A stretch of 64,000 nt of DNA from Phycomyces blakesleeanus NRRL 1555(-). Taxonomy: Eukaryota > Mucoromycota > Mucoromycetes > Mucorales > Phycomycetaceae. Under the pieces are notes generated by a model. That model did not search any database. It was not told the DNA's origin and worked only from the letters and a program-made list of their open reading frames with translations. Where the stretch lies: contig NW_017265155.1 of the NCBI RefSeq assembly GCF_001638985.1, forward strand, positions 620,001 through 684,000, in the 5' to 3' direction. The position numbers were made by a program, and so were the translations under genes. Positions 23,459-36,415 of this stretch are shown here, in pieces. Numbering within the stretch: position 1 is the first letter of the stretch; the number at the start of each line of letters is the position of its first letter.

Positions 23459-24433
23459 CTACCAACGGCGACCACTTTGAGAACGGTTGTTCTGTTGCTG
23501 ACGTTGCTGAGATTGGTTGTGGTGCTTTGATGGAGCACTGTTTTGCTGGCTAAAATGAGCCAGGAGGCGATCTTTGATCCATTCCTTGTCGCGAGGAAGA
23601 TATGCCTACACAGATCCAACGGCATTCAATAACCAGAATTGAAAATATAATATATGTGTCTAAAACAGATCCCTTACCTGAGTAGTTTGATCGAATACAA
23701 GAGCAACAAACTCCTTGTAGCTATCAATGAATCTAAACAGATCCTCTGCCCTAAATAAATGATCAAATAAATATCATTTGTACATCTCTTTACATACTCA
23801 TCCACTTGCTTGCTTACTTGTTACTACCACCACTACCACCACTACCACTAATCTTATAAACATTTACCTGTACTGGATCTGGCCTGATCGAGGATTCTCT
23901 CTCTGAAGCTTCTGTTCAAACAAACTTGCTACATCTAAACAAACAAGCAAAATATTATAACCTTTATTTTAAAATCATGTATTACATTAGCAGCAATTAG
24001 ATTTGTCACTTACGATCCAATGTCGCGGCAATAGTCTCAAAGTCTCTGAATTATTATGATCATATATAAAGTAAGTATAATTGTATTTGTGATCTCTTTT
24101 GGAATCTACACCGAATTCGATCAAATGTGTCTTACGAGTATGTTCGGCTAGAATGAATAAATAAAAATAAATAAGCATAATATAAACAACACAAACAAAT
24201 AACCAAATAGGCAAATAATAATAATAAAAGAAGTATTTTTTTTTATTAAGAAAAACAAACATCATTAGTATTTTTTATCAACTTACTTTGCACCATTTGT
24301 AGGCTGTACCAAAAGGATCGTGTGAAAACTCTAACAGAAAAAAAAAGAGAAGCAAAGAAAGAAAGAATACAAATAGTGATAGGATTTGTCAGAAATGAAA
24401 TAAGGATTAATCTAGACAGTGATGATGTACCAT
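23459..24433 (-). CDS. ERH: ERH, enhancer of rudimentary homologue
   Basis: Small conserved nuclear protein; in fission yeast Erh1 forms the Erh1-Mmi1 complex in RNA elimination, in animals it acts in splicing and with DGCR8. Seven exons: 24431-24433 (only the ATG), 24287-24330, 24136-24147 (12 nt), 24014-24045, 23868-23934, 23678-23750 and 23459-23605, total 125 aa, all in phase. It reads M-SFHTILLVQPTNGAN, RTYS, DFETIAATLD, VASLFEQKLQ, then AEDLFRFIDSYKEFVALVFD and YLPRDKEWIKDRLLAHF, matching the family (HTILLVQPT, RTYxDYES, QLFDFIDD, YxPxxKDWIKE). A Gln/Ser/Asn-rich tail ending SQSGRRW extends past the usual 104 aa. The 12-nt micro-exon supplies the conserved RTYS and is needed for frame. 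Confidence 0.93.
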
Positions 24434-24999
24434 TACAATAGACTGAGGATAATGTTGATAAAATATTATAAATGTATAAATGTATATATATTTGTATGTA
24501 TGTAATTTATGTTGTATATAATTTTTTATGTATATTTATACAAATTACAATGTGTGTCTGTGTCTGTATTTGTAAGAGGAAGGGTACGTGTTTGTGTTTG
24601 ACTCTTTCTCTCTTTCTCTCTCTCTCTTTCTCAGTGCAAGTCAGCCCAGCTAGCCAGTCAATATGCCTGTCTGTTTGTTGGTCTGTTTGTAGATGTAAAT
24701 ACACACACGAAAGAAAGGCAAGGTAGAGAAAAGAACAGAGATAAAGATTTGCTTACGAGTTAAGATATAAAAATCAATTAAAATCGATAAAGTAAAGTAA
24801 ATTAAATTAACACCAAATCAATTCTTGAATCCCTTACATTCATTACAAACCTTTCTCTCCCCCCATTAAATCCTTGTGCATTGACTCTAATTCTTCCCAT
24901 TTTATCTTGTATAAAATATTCTCCTCCATATCCAACTTTCTCTCTATGTCTTCCCCATTTGCCATTTCTTTAATGCTTTCATTAACCGGGACGCGATCG

Positions 25000-25011
25000 T
25001 GACGTGACGTG
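25000..25011. promoter_or_regulatory. CRE/bZIP-like TGACGTGACGTG
   Basis: Two overlapping TGACGTG motifs, the core bound by CREB/ATF-type bZIP factors, about 570 bp upstream of the ERH start. It stands out as a GC-richer island (CGGGACGCGATCGTGACGTG) in AT-rich DNA. Function is inferred only. Confidence 0.3.
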
Positions 25012-25196
25012 TCTTTTTTTTTAATGCAGACTTTTTAATTTAAGGCAACATTGAAAAAAAATAGAAAAAAAAAAAGAAATTATACATAAAAAGTATATCT
25101 TGTATGTACGAATTATGTACACTTTATATATAAAAAAATTATACATCTCCAAGATACAAGAAATAAAAAAAAAGCCAAAAGATAAAAAATATAGCG

Positions 25197-25240
25197 AGAG
25201 CAAGAGAGCAAGAGAGCAAGAGAGCAAGAGAGCAAGAGAA
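25197..25240. repeat. AGAGCAAG tandem repeat (5 copies)
   Basis: Five perfect 8-bp units in the 3' flank of the eL34 gene. Confidence 0.85.
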
Positions 25241-25337
25241 AGGGAAAAGCAATCTTTTACTAAACTACTACTTCTTCTTCCTTTTTGTATTTTACTTTTG
25301 CATTTATTTTAATGAGTTTTTTGGTGGTTTGGTTTTT

Positions 25338-25934
25338 TTACTTCTTCTGAGTCTGGGTCTTGAGGACACGCTTGACGATCTTCTGCTCCTCAATCAAGAA
25401 AGCACGGACAATGCGGCTTCTGACGCAGTGAGCGCAACGGGAACCACCATAGGCACGGCTGACGTTCTTCTGGGTCTTGGAGACGTTACCGAACTGGCGG
25501 GCACGGAGGGCCTTGATACCAGCAAGAGCGTCACCGCAGTCACCGCAACGAGGGGCCTTGACAGGCTTCTTCTCGTAGTGGTAGACAAGGTTGGCACCTT
25601 TAAAGAGAAAACATTTTTTTTAATGTTTTAGTATCCAATCAAACAAACAAACAAACAACTGATGGTACGAATATATATATATATATAATGTTGTTTTGTT
25701 CCAATTCTCTACTATATATTTCCCCCTTCTTTATCTTTTTTAAGAAAAAAAATTGTAACTCTGGTGATTTCAACTGAAACACACTCACTCCAAACATAGC
25801 AACCAATAACAATAACAAAATAAAAATAAAAATAAAAAAGTAATAATAATCTTACCGGGAGTCTTGACAACGTGGACTCTGTTGGAGCGGGTGTTGTAAG
25901 AAAGGCGACGTCTGTAGGTGAGGCGCTGGACCAT
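25338..25934 (-). CDS. RPL34: 60S ribosomal protein eL34
   Basis: Component of the large ribosomal subunit. Two exons (25856-25934 and 25338-25597) give 112 aa. The N-terminus [18 protein letters not shown] is the family signature. The second exon holds the zinc-ribbon CGDCGD and CAHC pairs, the block [15 protein letters not shown] and [15 protein letters not shown]. Basic throughout. Exon codons are GC-rich and strongly biased compared with neighbours, as expected for a highly expressed gene. The single 258-nt intron follows TPG. Confidence 0.97.
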
Positions 25935-26516
25935 GATGCTCTGTAAGAACGATTTGGTTTTTTTTTATGGAATCATAATAATGTAGGATTCATGACAGAT
26001 TATGGTGTAAATGTTGTAGTGATCAAGTGAATAACATGTATATACAAAAAAAAATGAAGATAAAAATCATAAAATATATAATTGAGGGACATATTTCAGT
26101 CTGTCAGTTCATCCATCCAAATATGTTTATTTTGTCTCGTTTTGAGTTTGAGCATATCTTGTATTCTATTCATCTCCTATCCCTTTTACCTTTGGATGTA
26201 GGAAAAGAAGGATATCTTGTTACAGCACGCACGTAGTTTTGTTGGCCACATCCATTGTCTGCCAGGTTCGGTATGTATCACGTGCTGAATCGAAACAATT
26301 TACCGGAGTGTGTTCTGTTCGACTAATGTCCGGACATTTTTTTTCTCTTTTGATTCCCAAAAATAGAAAGTACCTTTTTTTTTTTACACTCACTCATTCA
26401 CATACTTACGCACAGACACACAAACGAATCGCCTTTATTTTGTTTTGCGCTTTGTTGTTTGTTCTTATTTTTATTAATTATATATATATATACACAATGC
26501 ACCTCTTGATATCATA
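25935..26516. other. Intergenic, eL34 promoter region
   Basis: Lies between the eL34 start and the stop of the next minus-strand gene, so it must hold the eL34 promoter. A palindromic CACGTG (26279-26284) lies about 345 bp upstream of the eL34 ATG; whether it is used is unknown. No gene seen. Confidence 0.5.
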
Positions 26517-27381
26517 TTATTCACACAAGAGCTTATAGATATCTGAAGGAAGAGAACAGACCGAGTCGTCAAAAGGATATCTTGGAAGATGCTCGTCTCT
26601 CTCACAATCATTAAGCATATTCGTCAGTTTTCTGGCTATGTCTGCAAACTCTACGGCATCCTTTTTTTGATTATTTCCTTTGCAGTGAATGGTGTGCATT
26701 GCGTTCAAGAGGATATTTGCTTCATCACCGTTGATAAGCTGATGGCCTCTCAAAAGACTGATCCGACCAAACAGAGACAAAAAGTAGTTTGTAACGCTTG
26801 AAGGGTATTCAGAAAACTTGTCTAGGGACCACCTAAGACCGGTCGTTGGCTCTCTAGTCTGTATCCGTCGTCTTTTTTCGGTCGCATATCCTATATATTC
26901 TGAGGAGTCGAAATCATCGTTTTCTGATCCCAAGTCTTCAGTAGTAGCTTCTCTGTCAAAAGATAGGGAAAGTTGGCGCTTATTCCCAGTCTTTGGTGTT
27001 TCGGAGGATGATCCAGACACTTTAGTATAAATTTTGACTGAAGTGACAAGCATGTTGAGTGTCTCGCCCACTGGAATACGATTTCCTATGTTGATAAACT
27101 TGCCTTTGTGCATGGAACATTTCAATGTTAATCTTTTTTATGTATATTCATTTGTTCTTCTTCTTTTATTTACCTCCCAAGCTTGCGTGAGTTCCAATCG
27201 GGAGATTTTGTTTCATTAACTCAAGGCCTAGTAGATCATCTTCAACAATACATGTAATCAAAAGTCCTGAAAGGCTTGCCTGCAAGACGAGTTTTCCCTC
27301 ATCAATAATGGGCACACTTTGAGTAGTGATAGTAATTTTGACTTCTTCTCTCATAGGTTGTGATGAGTAGAAGAAATACAT
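26517..27381 (-). CDS. Unrecognised protein (264 aa, two exons)
   Basis: I do not recognise the family. Exons 27174-27381 and 26517-27103 join in phase at SLG-GKFINIGN. The N-terminal third is beta-rich (VKITITTQSVPIIDEGKLVL, SLSGLLITCIVEDDLLGLEL). The middle is a low-complexity, acidic and basic linker holding a possible nuclear localisation signal (TEKRRRIQTR). The C-terminal part is helical (FLSLFGRISLLRGHQL, EFADIARKLTNMLNDCERD). No signal peptide or membrane segment is seen. The start is the first ATG after stops in frame. A nuclear role is a guess from the basic cluster. Confidence 0.75.
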
Positions 27382-27897
27382 GGAGATTAATAGTTCATTG
27401 ATCTGGTTTTCTTTACATTTTTTTTTATAAATGTTGTCCGTTTCAACACAAAGCCAACCTGGGTATCCAAATACATTGTTGTGAACACTTGATTATGTAA
27501 AATATAAATTGTTGTCAAATTTGAGTTTCAAACTGTATCATGTCTTATTGTATTTAACTGCTTTGGATTTGACGTCGGGGTTTGCTTTAACTTTAAAGAA
27601 TTGGTCAATTGTAATGGTGCTATAGATTAATGTGTATGTCTTGGAAAGGGGTTTCTTTGTAAAGATAAATAAGTAAAGAAACATGCTTTGCTATATACGC
27701 TCATGATGTGTACCCAAGATGATTGTATGGTTTTGTATTTATAATAATAGGCTTGTAAACCATCATTTCTGACAAATTTCATTGGTAGTACGGGTTACAA
27801 GACAAAAGATAATAGAAATTAATAGGTAGAGTTTTTCCAGAATTAGAAAATGAAATTGTGCAATGTATTCGACAACAAGTATTCCATTAATCATTGT
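27382..27897. other. Intergenic
   Basis: About 0.5 kb between two minus-strand genes: promoter of the unknown 264-aa gene and 3' flank of the HEATR6-like gene. Nothing else seen. Confidence 0.6.
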
Positions 27898-30800
27898 TTA
27901 TTGTTCATTGTTAGTCGTTAATTGTTCATTATTTTTCAATATACAATCCACATCTTCCTTTATTTTGCCTGGCCCGATCCAAGGTTCCATGTGGCCAAGT
28001 GCTTCGATTGTCTAAGTAATCAAAAAAAATTGCTATGAGTATATATATACACAATATCATTATCTTGATTGTCTTTTTTTTCACCTTTAATTTCAATTGA
28101 TCTTTGTAGCCTAGTTCTTGGAATTCGGTTTCTTTGTCATCTAGACATGTCTTGTAGGCCTCCACAACCGAATTCACAATCGATTTAAATTGATCTGGGC
28201 TGCCGTACTGAGCTTGTAACGAAGGTCTGGTAAGTGCGAGACAGGCATTGATACGCACTTTAAAATTCTTGCACTGGGTCAGAGATGAACACAAGGCCCG
28301 ATAAAAACCGGTTGTCCAAGGATACATTTGATCCTTGTCCATATATCCGACAGGAAAGTCTGGATTGCGAAGCATATTATTAGCAGCATGACAGGCATTC
28401 CATCTGGTCTATAAAAAATAATAGTAATATAGAACAATACAATAAAATACAATACAAAGATCAGTCTTTTTTTTTCTTCTTCTTTTGGTTTAACCTAAAA
28501 AATCAAAATAAAGCTATGATAGAGAGTATTAAAAAAACAAACAAACAAACAAACAAATTTTACTTTGAGTGTGCCGGTTTCAATGTTCTTGATCAGAGCA
28601 GTCATTGCATTCTTTAGTAGAAGCATGATACGGCCTTGGTCAAAATAGGAGCAAGGTGTGATACGCAGCAAACTTCCTAAGGCTCGTACAGCATTGGATC
28701 GTAGCTAAAATAAACATAAAAAAAAAGAAGAAGAGCACACACATGTAAGTATATAAATATATATGGTTGTATGAAAGTCCGTAAAAGTAAAAGCCCTTTC
28801 TTTTACATTTCTCTCTCTCGCGCTCTCTCTCTCTTTCTTACCTTGTCATTATCAAGGGCAGCTGTAGTTGCAGTGCTTATTAGATCAGTCCAGAGAGAAG
28901 TAGAGACCCATTCCTCAATACAAAAACCTTGCTTTTCGCTAATAAAATAGACAGAGCCGTTGATTTAGAAAACATCAGTTCATTTACTGAAAATAAGAAT
29001 AATAATAAAGCACTCTTACCTTTCTAATACAAGAGCATCGCACAAATTGCCTTGTGCCCAGCTGGCTCGTACACGAACATTGATCACCTTGTCGTTCATT
29101 TGTTCCATCAAAGCGGAGGCCATATCCGAAACAAACAGAGGATCCTTTTTTTTAAAAAAAAAGTTAATAGAATGATAGTAAGACAAAGGATAATACCAAG
29201 AGCAAAATATATACACAAGTATCTAGGTATGTATGTATGTATGATATTTTTTACAGAAAAAATAAAGACAAAAGTACATCTATTTATCCTATTGTTACAC
29301 TCTTACTTCTCTTAAGTCTTGAAAGAGTACAAAGACACCCAAGGTTCTACAAGCCGCAGCTCTGACATTTGGGTCTTCATCTCGAGGAAGAGGGAGGATT
29401 AGTGTTACCAAGAGAGTTTGGATTCGAGGCTAAAATTATTTAAGGTTTTTGTTTTATTTTATTAATTCATAAGATAAAATAAAGTAAAGCAAAGCAAAAT
29501 ACCGTTGTTGTTATTATTATTGTATATGAATAAACTTACATTAAGTCTCGCAAATATATACTTGGAAATACTGCCAACGCAATCGCAACTAATTGCACGT
29601 ACAATGCCTTCGCTATCCAATGATGTCTGTTGTATATACTCTCCTATCATAACTATCCACCAGTCTATGTATTCCTGCATCTAAAAGAGGCATATATATA
29701 TATTAGTAATACTGATAATACTAGCACGAGATTTTATATATTCTTATTACCAATTCTGTATCTTGATCCTCTGCAAGCGATTTATCCATAGAGCTGGCAT
29801 AACACTCAATAAATCTAAGTGCAGCTGCACGGACCAGAGGATCTTTGTCTCCAAGAGATTCTTCAAAGTCTGGCTTAATATCAGGCCACAAATTTCTAAT
29901 AGACATTTAATGCGTAATACAATATTAATAATATATAGCAATTGTTAGTATATATCTTCCTTATAATAAAATACAATAATAATTTACAAGATCAATGAAA
30001 ACTGTGATTTGGCTAGCATTCCAAACGTCTGCCACTTCTCGACCTTAAGTTCAGTATATCCTGGATCAGTCTGATTACCCTGGATCTCTAACAAAAGATT
30101 CGGAAGGCACGGAAGAGTCTTGTCTTCAATCTCCAAGTTGCTCTTGATCAATTCTGATACTTCTCCTTTGCCAGGTCTTGCCTCTACAATTGCCGACAAG
30201 ACCTGAAGGATGCCAATACGTAATGATATACCTACAATTTTTTTAAGATAATAATAGTAATAATAATATTATGAATTAATCATTGCATTATGTACTTATG
30301 TATCTATTCTTTTTTTTAAAATTATACTTTACTTGATTTATTCCAATTGGAAAGAACAGAACGATAAAGTTTTGTAAGATGGCCGAGTGCCAGACGCTCA
30401 TACGAGCAGTTTTGAACCAAGTTGGTTGCAGCCTTTAAATTAGGTTTTAATAGATTCAAAATTACAATTAGGAAAAAAAAAATAACAGTAAAATTACAGG
30501 AATATCAGTAGTAAAAAACTATAACTATCACTATACTTATAGTTGCTATCAATATAGGAGTTACCTTTAATAAGAGTGCCTGTACTTGAGGGGTTTGCTC
30601 CTTATTTAATGCAATCATAATACCTGCATGGAGATCTCTCAGAATAGATGCCACACGCTCAGACAAGGATGTGAATGAAGACTTGGTATCTCTTATTATT
30701 AAAAAAAATCAATTTTTTATTATTTTTGTTATTATTAAAGATATTTATAAAAATACAATTTATATATCTATACATTTATACACATACATACATACACATT

Positions 30801-32736
30801 TACATATGTATACGTATTACAATTATTTATTCAAGTAGTACTTACCTCTCAGATGCAATACTTAGATATTGTTTAGACCCTTCCAACATTGCAATAAGAG
30901 CATTGCACGCAGCTGTACGTACAGTCACTGTTGGATCATATATTATCAATGTGAACAGTGAAAAAGGCTGGTTATCTGATCTGAGGGTAGGAGAAAGCCT
31001 TTGAGAATTAGATCCAATTTCAGTGTTGTTATTGAAAAATATAGTCATCGAATCTGGAATAAACTTGTGCCAGTTGGGGTATAATGCGCGAGGGGATGTC
31101 TAATATAAGAAAAAGAAGAAGAAACATAATGTGCCAATTTAATGAATAGTTTATTAGTACATATAGATAGATACCTTTGCAATTGCAGCAAGACACAACA
31201 AAGCATTGATTCGAATTTTGGCATCGTCTCGCCTAGACAAGTTATTGTTGTTCTTATTATTATCTCAATACATCAATACCAAAGCTCTATTTTTTTTTAA
31301 AATAATAATAATAATATTCAAAGTTATCTTACTGTTTTCGTAGACTGTTTAGCGGTGAATCAGAATCCGATAATTCGGAATCTGAGCTGAGGGCACCCAT
31401 TGTTCTAGAAAGCATGGATGGTCTCCATGAGAATTGAGTACGAGTAGATGGCGAGATGGGTTGCTGCTGCTGCTGTTGTTGCTGTGTACGAATTTGCCCA
31501 AGTCTTTGCTTGGAAGTAGATGCTGAAAGTTGAATGGGCATTGGGTTGTCTATTTTTGGTGGGATTGGATTGTATGCTTGAACAGACACATGGGCAAAGA
31601 CAAAGTTGTACACAATATCAATCATATCGCACAAAGGGTTTGTCACCAGGGTCTTGTCTTGAGACAGCAAGAATTGTAGTGCTCGTAATGTGCTGCTTGC
31701 AATCTAAATTGAACTAAGTACCCACACACTACACACATAGATATATACACACTATGATTCTTTGATAGTTCTAAGCTTATTTCTTTTGTTTGGTTACCTT
31801 TCTAACGCCAGGGTCTGTAAAATCAAGAGAGGAAGATGCTACCATGATAGTGCCTCGAGATGTGTGATCCACGACACACAAATTAGAGAGCAATACTTCA
31901 TAGTAATCTTTGTAATATGCATTTAGTTTGGGCCCTGCGCCGGCGCAAGTATTGCCGATACAATTGATCGCCATTCGACGGACCTCCAACGGTTTGATGG
32001 ATCGGTTAGCCAGGACAAGTAAATTGGTTGCAAGACGAGGATAAAACTGTTTATATTTAATGAGACCGAGAATTCAGGCGAAACAAAAAAAAATCAAAGT
32101 AATTTTACCCTAGATACATTTGACGTGTTCTCAAATACAAGAGCACTTAATGCACGCAACAGATCAACCCGAAGTTCGGGTGCTTCTGTTGTTTCGAGAC
32201 CGTTCAAGAGAAATGTGATACATGAATCGAATTGAAAAGATCGTAAGCTGCTCAATCGGATCTGAACAAAAAGAAAATTAAATAATATATACATATCATT
32301 ATTGCTTAGTATTATACAATCGAATCAAAACACATAATCCAAAGGTCTTTCTCTCATTTATTCTGTCGTTATACCTGCTTAGAGCATTGCTTAAACATAA
32401 ACTTGCAAAACGCTGAGCATGCCTCATGAGTTGTAGGTAATGATTTACTACCCAGGAAGAGAAATTCTATTACTTGCTAATCAAGCATTCCAAAAGATTA
32501 AGACATTTATTTAATATATGCTCGTTTGTAAAGAAAAAAAAAGAATTATCGAAGGATTCTTTTACTTGATCTGGTACTTCTTTCCAGGGCCCATCAAAAC
32601 TATTGAGTTTATTTAGAATCCCAAGTAATGACAGGGCAGGTCGAGACGATTCGGAGCTTATGATTTGGTACAACTCATTGGCTTGTGCCTGAAGTTGGAC
32701 TAATGACTTTTGGGCGTTAATGGAAGATTTGTCCAT
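27898..32736 (-). CDS. HEATR6: HEATR6-like HEAT-repeat protein
   Basis: Large alpha-solenoid scaffold of about 1000 aa spread over many short exons, from ATG at 32736 (MDKSSINAQKSLVQLQAQ) to the TAA at 27898-27900. Repeats read as helical pairs, for example TVRTAACNALIAMLEGSKQY, VRVRASWAQGNLCDALVLE, FKVRINACLALTRPSLQ, and RLSSLRSFQFDSCITFLLNG. The order of an acidic Ser-rich loop (SSDSELSDSDSPLN), then KIRINALLCLAAIAK, then the block before LIIYDPTVTVRTAACNAL matches HEATR6 (DUF4042 region). A short poly-Gln precedes the loop. The molecular role of HEATR6 is poorly known; a scaffold for protein assembly is inferred from the fold. One intron (29153-29217) ends in a T9A8G acceptor. Confidence 0.85.
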
Positions 32737-34272
32737 GTTTCCCTTGAATGTTTAAGATCTGTTTATGGATATGACTATGACTATGTATAATAATTATAAG
32801 AGCATAAAAAAATTACATACAGAAATTGACTTTATTTTTATTTATTAAATTTTATTTATATAAATTTATAAATTTATAAAATAAAAATATTCAATCTGAT
32901 TTAGGTATATTCGACGTCTTGGACTGTTTACACCACACACACACTTCATCCTCCTGTGTAGAAACCAAACTAATCTGCACATTAATGAGCTCTCATTTGA
33001 CTCATGGAATGTAGTATTAGTCATCTTCTTTTATGAAATAACATCTTTAGATCTATCTATACACATTGCATCGGAAAGTCTATAAATCCTTAATTAATTA
33101 TAAATGCCAGATTAGTCTGGTAACTTGTCTGTAATTTTTCCCAAACCCCCTCTTCCTAATCACTTTAGAATCTTACTTTCACTACTTTTCTTTTGTCAAA
33201 TGCACACACATCAATTGCGTACAAATTCTTTAATGGAATATAATTAAACCAACATAGTCTTAATTTTACTTTTATTTTCTTATCAAGAAACATCACCAAA
33301 ACGTTAAACGCTTTCAATTCTATGTGCTCTTCACGACCTCAAACCTTAAAACTTGACATTCTACCAGACCAGCCCCCCCCCCCCCCCCCCCCCCCCAAAA
33401 CTATACACAAAAATACATGATACATATAGTAATTATGTAACGTAAAACTTGCAAAACGATAAAAACTCTGTGAGCACCTTGTACTTTTCACCTTCGACAT
33501 GGAAGTAAAATGGGAAATAACGTCCCATATACAGCATACTAAACAGTCATATTTACATAGCTACTTTTCATAGAAATAATAGTTATGTTAATGTGTTATT
33601 TTATTTCTTTACTTCTGTTTCATTGTCTTTTAAATGAATCTGTTTGCTCTTCCGAGTCATTTGTCGATTAGGAAATCTAAGGGCAAGCATTAGACAATGC
33701 TTGTAAAAATACTTCGACTCCTCCTTCTCCAAGAACAGTGTCAATAAGGTGGTTGTAGTTCATTGTTTTTTTTTAATAAAAATATTGCAAAATAAAGAAC
33801 GCAAGAAATAATACACAAAAATCCACACACTATAATGACATTTTAGAGATTAAGTACTCCAACAAAAATATCTTGAGTATCATATAGCTCTAAAACTGTT
33901 TTGTGTAAGGTCTAGGGAATGGGTCTGGTGGAACGTCAAGTTGTGAGGTCTGAGGACAGGAAGAGCACCTTCTGTCTTTCAAAAGCATTGCATGGTAAAA
34001 CGCATTGCCTTTCTTGGATTCACTTGTCACAACTTCCATTTACCAATTACCCAAACATTATCCATTCCTTCCTCTTCTTTCTCGAATTGTCCTTTAGATA
34101 ACTTTGTATTGATCTATTTAATCCCCTTTTCATTTTAAAAAAAATCACAAATTGTTTGTAATAGATCTATCCTTATATTATTCTTTGATTTTTTTTAAAA
34201 GCAAGTTGTTTATAAACTATTTAAACTCCCCTAAAGAAAAGAGAGAAAGATAACGAAAAAAGAAAGTTTAGT
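32737..34272. other. Divergent intergenic region with poly-C tract
   Basis: About 1.5 kb between the divergent HEATR6-like (-) and FBXO9-like (+) genes, so it holds both promoters. It contains a 24-base poly-C run. A 28-codon frame on the minus strand (33677-33763, MNYNHLIDTVLGEGGVEVFL) and a 60-codon plus-strand frame (33919-34101) look protein-like in part but are too short to support. Confidence 0.5.
33373..33396. repeat. Poly-C homopolymer (24 C)
   Basis: Twenty-four uninterrupted C in an otherwise AT-rich intergenic region; likely length-variable and possibly i-motif forming. Confidence 0.95.
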
Positions 34273-35919
34273 ATGAACCCTTCTTCTTCTATTACCAGCG
34301 AACTTGACGAGTTTAGAGATCAATGGCGCAAAGAAGTGGAAAGTCAAAAAGTACCACAACCACATGAACCGACACCTCCAATTCAAGAGCCTCTTGTTCA
34401 ACAAACCGAATCTCTTAAACTTGAACCATCCGATGACGAGATTGAAGAAGAGCCAATGGTCACCGCCATGGATTTTTATATTGCTGCGGCAGATCTCGAA
34501 AAACAAGGACAGCTTCAAAAGGGTGAGCTTTTATTAGATGGCACAAATGATTATTTTGTATATGCATATCTGTAAGAAAGAGGTGTATAGGATAATTAGT
34601 AATATATTATCTTGCATATACATATAATAATACATCATTCATAACTTGAATCCTGATTTTGTAAAATAGCTATAATTCATTATCGTCGTGCATTCAAACT
34701 GAATCCAGAAATCGATTATGAATATAAGCACCATCAAGCAACTGTTGTTCATAGCGAACCCAAAGTCGGCAACTCAAGTACAGAACATATCCACCCAGAA
34801 GATCCACAATTCAGACATGCAGTACCCATCGGTACTGAATACAAGGCACTTTCCACAAGAAAGGATCCTCTCGAAGACCTTATCAAGTTGTTCCAGAGCC
34901 AAGACCTTCATTATCAGCCTGCGATAGAGTATAAGCCTGTACTGATCGCCAAGCTTCCTAATGAGGTTATCCAACATATTCTACGTCACCTAGTACTGCG
35001 GTCTGTATCTTCTGTCGCTAGATTTGCATTGGTCTGCAAGAATTTTTTCTTGTTTACTCGATCTCCTTCACTGTGGAAATTTGCATGTGAGCATGCATTC
35101 AGGACACCTGAGATGTCGCTAGAAGACTCACAGTGGCAGCAACATAAACATGTCCAAGTTTACGAAGGAAATTGGATGAGAATGTTTATCGAACGACCTA
35201 GAATTCGCTATGACGGTGTTTACATATCAACCTGTCAGTATGTACGGTAAGCCTCGTTCTTTCTGCCATTCAACCTTAGGATTTTATATACATAAACCTT
35301 TTTTCTTTATTTTATTTTTATCATTATTACTATTATTATTTTCTGTTGAAGGAAAAGGCAGAAAAAAGGAGAATAAGCTGAAGAATCATATATATATATA
35401 CATTACATATTTTATTTTGAAGTACAAATGATAATAATGGCATAATACACACATCTATCTATATATGTATCTATATAATTATATCATAGGCCAGGTATAT
35501 CAGATTCCTCCTGGGGCCAACCCTTCCACATGGTGACTTATTATCGCTACCTAAGGTTTTTCCCCAATGGAGATATCCTCAAGCATGTCTCGACAGATAA
35601 ACCCGCACAGGTGGTTAGACTTTTGACGCCCCAATTTGTCCGAAAACAAATCTTCAATGGTCATTTTGAACTTGACAAGGAGAAAATCTATATTGAAATG
35701 CAAGACCGGACGTTACCTCGCGAAGAGTTTCGAATGTCGCTTACAATCAAGAGTACCCATAGAGGGCGACACAACAAATTAGCCTGGATTGAATACAACA
35801 GTAACGCAATTGATCAAGAAGGGGCGTTTCCTTATGATCTTAAATTAATGAAACCGTATTTCTTCAGTCCCGTCAAGAGCTATACAGTAGATTATCTACC
35901 CGTCATTCCACTGATATAA
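34273..35919 (+). CDS. FBXO9: FBXO9/Hrt3-like F-box protein
   Basis: Likely SCF ubiquitin ligase substrate adaptor; yeast Hrt3 and animal FBXO9 share the layout. Three exons (34273-34522, 34670-35246, 35490-35919) give 418 aa. Residues 60-105 form a TPR-like helical pair (AMDFYIAAADLEKQGQLQKG, AIIHYRRAFKLNPEIDYEY). The F-box is near residue 175 (LIAKLPNEVIQHILRHLV, FALVCKNFFLFTRSPSLW). The C-terminal half holds the conserved beta block after the F-box: RPRIRYDGVYISTCQYVRPG, YYRYLRFFPNGDILKHVST, and the end region FELDKEKIYIEMQD. The start is the first in-frame ATG. Family match is strong; the substrate is unknown. Confidence 0.92.
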
Positions 35920-36415
35920 TAAATAAACGAAAGAATAATAATACTAAAAAAAGTTGTGTTTAAGGCTGAAAAGTTAGTTAGTTAGTCAGTTAGTTTGTTA
36001 GTATGTTAGTATGTTTTATACCCTCCCTTATTTTATTTATTTATTAGAATTAGAAGATATGATGTTCCTTTTCATTATAAACCTTTACCCCTTCAAGCAC
36101 TCCAAAAAAAGGGGAGATAAGACAAAGGAGACCAAAGAAGAACAAGAAGAACAAGAAGCAGAAACAAAAGCAGGTGAGAAATAGGGCTCATATACTCACA
36201 CATTTGTACATTTGTGCAGACAGACAGACAAACAGACAGATAGTCAGTCAGTCAGTCAGCCAGCCAGCCATACAGACAGACATGCATACAAATAAAAATA
36301 TATAAATGTATAAATAAATAAATATAAAAGAGAAATTGACCAGAATCATTTAACTTTTCGCTTTTCTTTTGTCGTCTCCTGTAAATCACCCTTTCTTTCA
36401 TTCTTATAACACAAT
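35920..36415. other. Intergenic with tetranucleotide repeats
   Basis: Holds GTTA repeats (about 35968-36015) and a compound CAGA/GTCA/GCCA repeat (about 36219-36282), then the promoter of the DUF4436 gene. Confidence 0.7.
36219..36282. repeat. Compound tetranucleotide microsatellite
   Basis: CAGA units pass into AGTC units, then AGCC units and back to CAGA: four related 4-bp motifs in about 64 bp. Confidence 0.8.

Larger units (their letters stand above)
24434..25337. other. Intergenic, ERH promoter side
   Basis: Upstream of ERH and downstream of eL34 (both minus strand). It contains CT-rich tracts (24600-24635), a CRE-like TGACGTGACGTG and an AGAGCAAG tandem repeat. No gene seen. Confidence 0.55.

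Noticed and set aside
33461..33480. GTGAGCACCT, matching the outermost 10 bp of the MITE end
   Set aside because: Match stops after about 10 bp and no partner end is nearby.
33677..33763. 28-codon minus-strand frame MNYNHLIDTVLGEGGVEVFL
   Set aside because: Looks protein-like but too short; possible splicing to a downstream KQIHLKDNETE piece is speculative.
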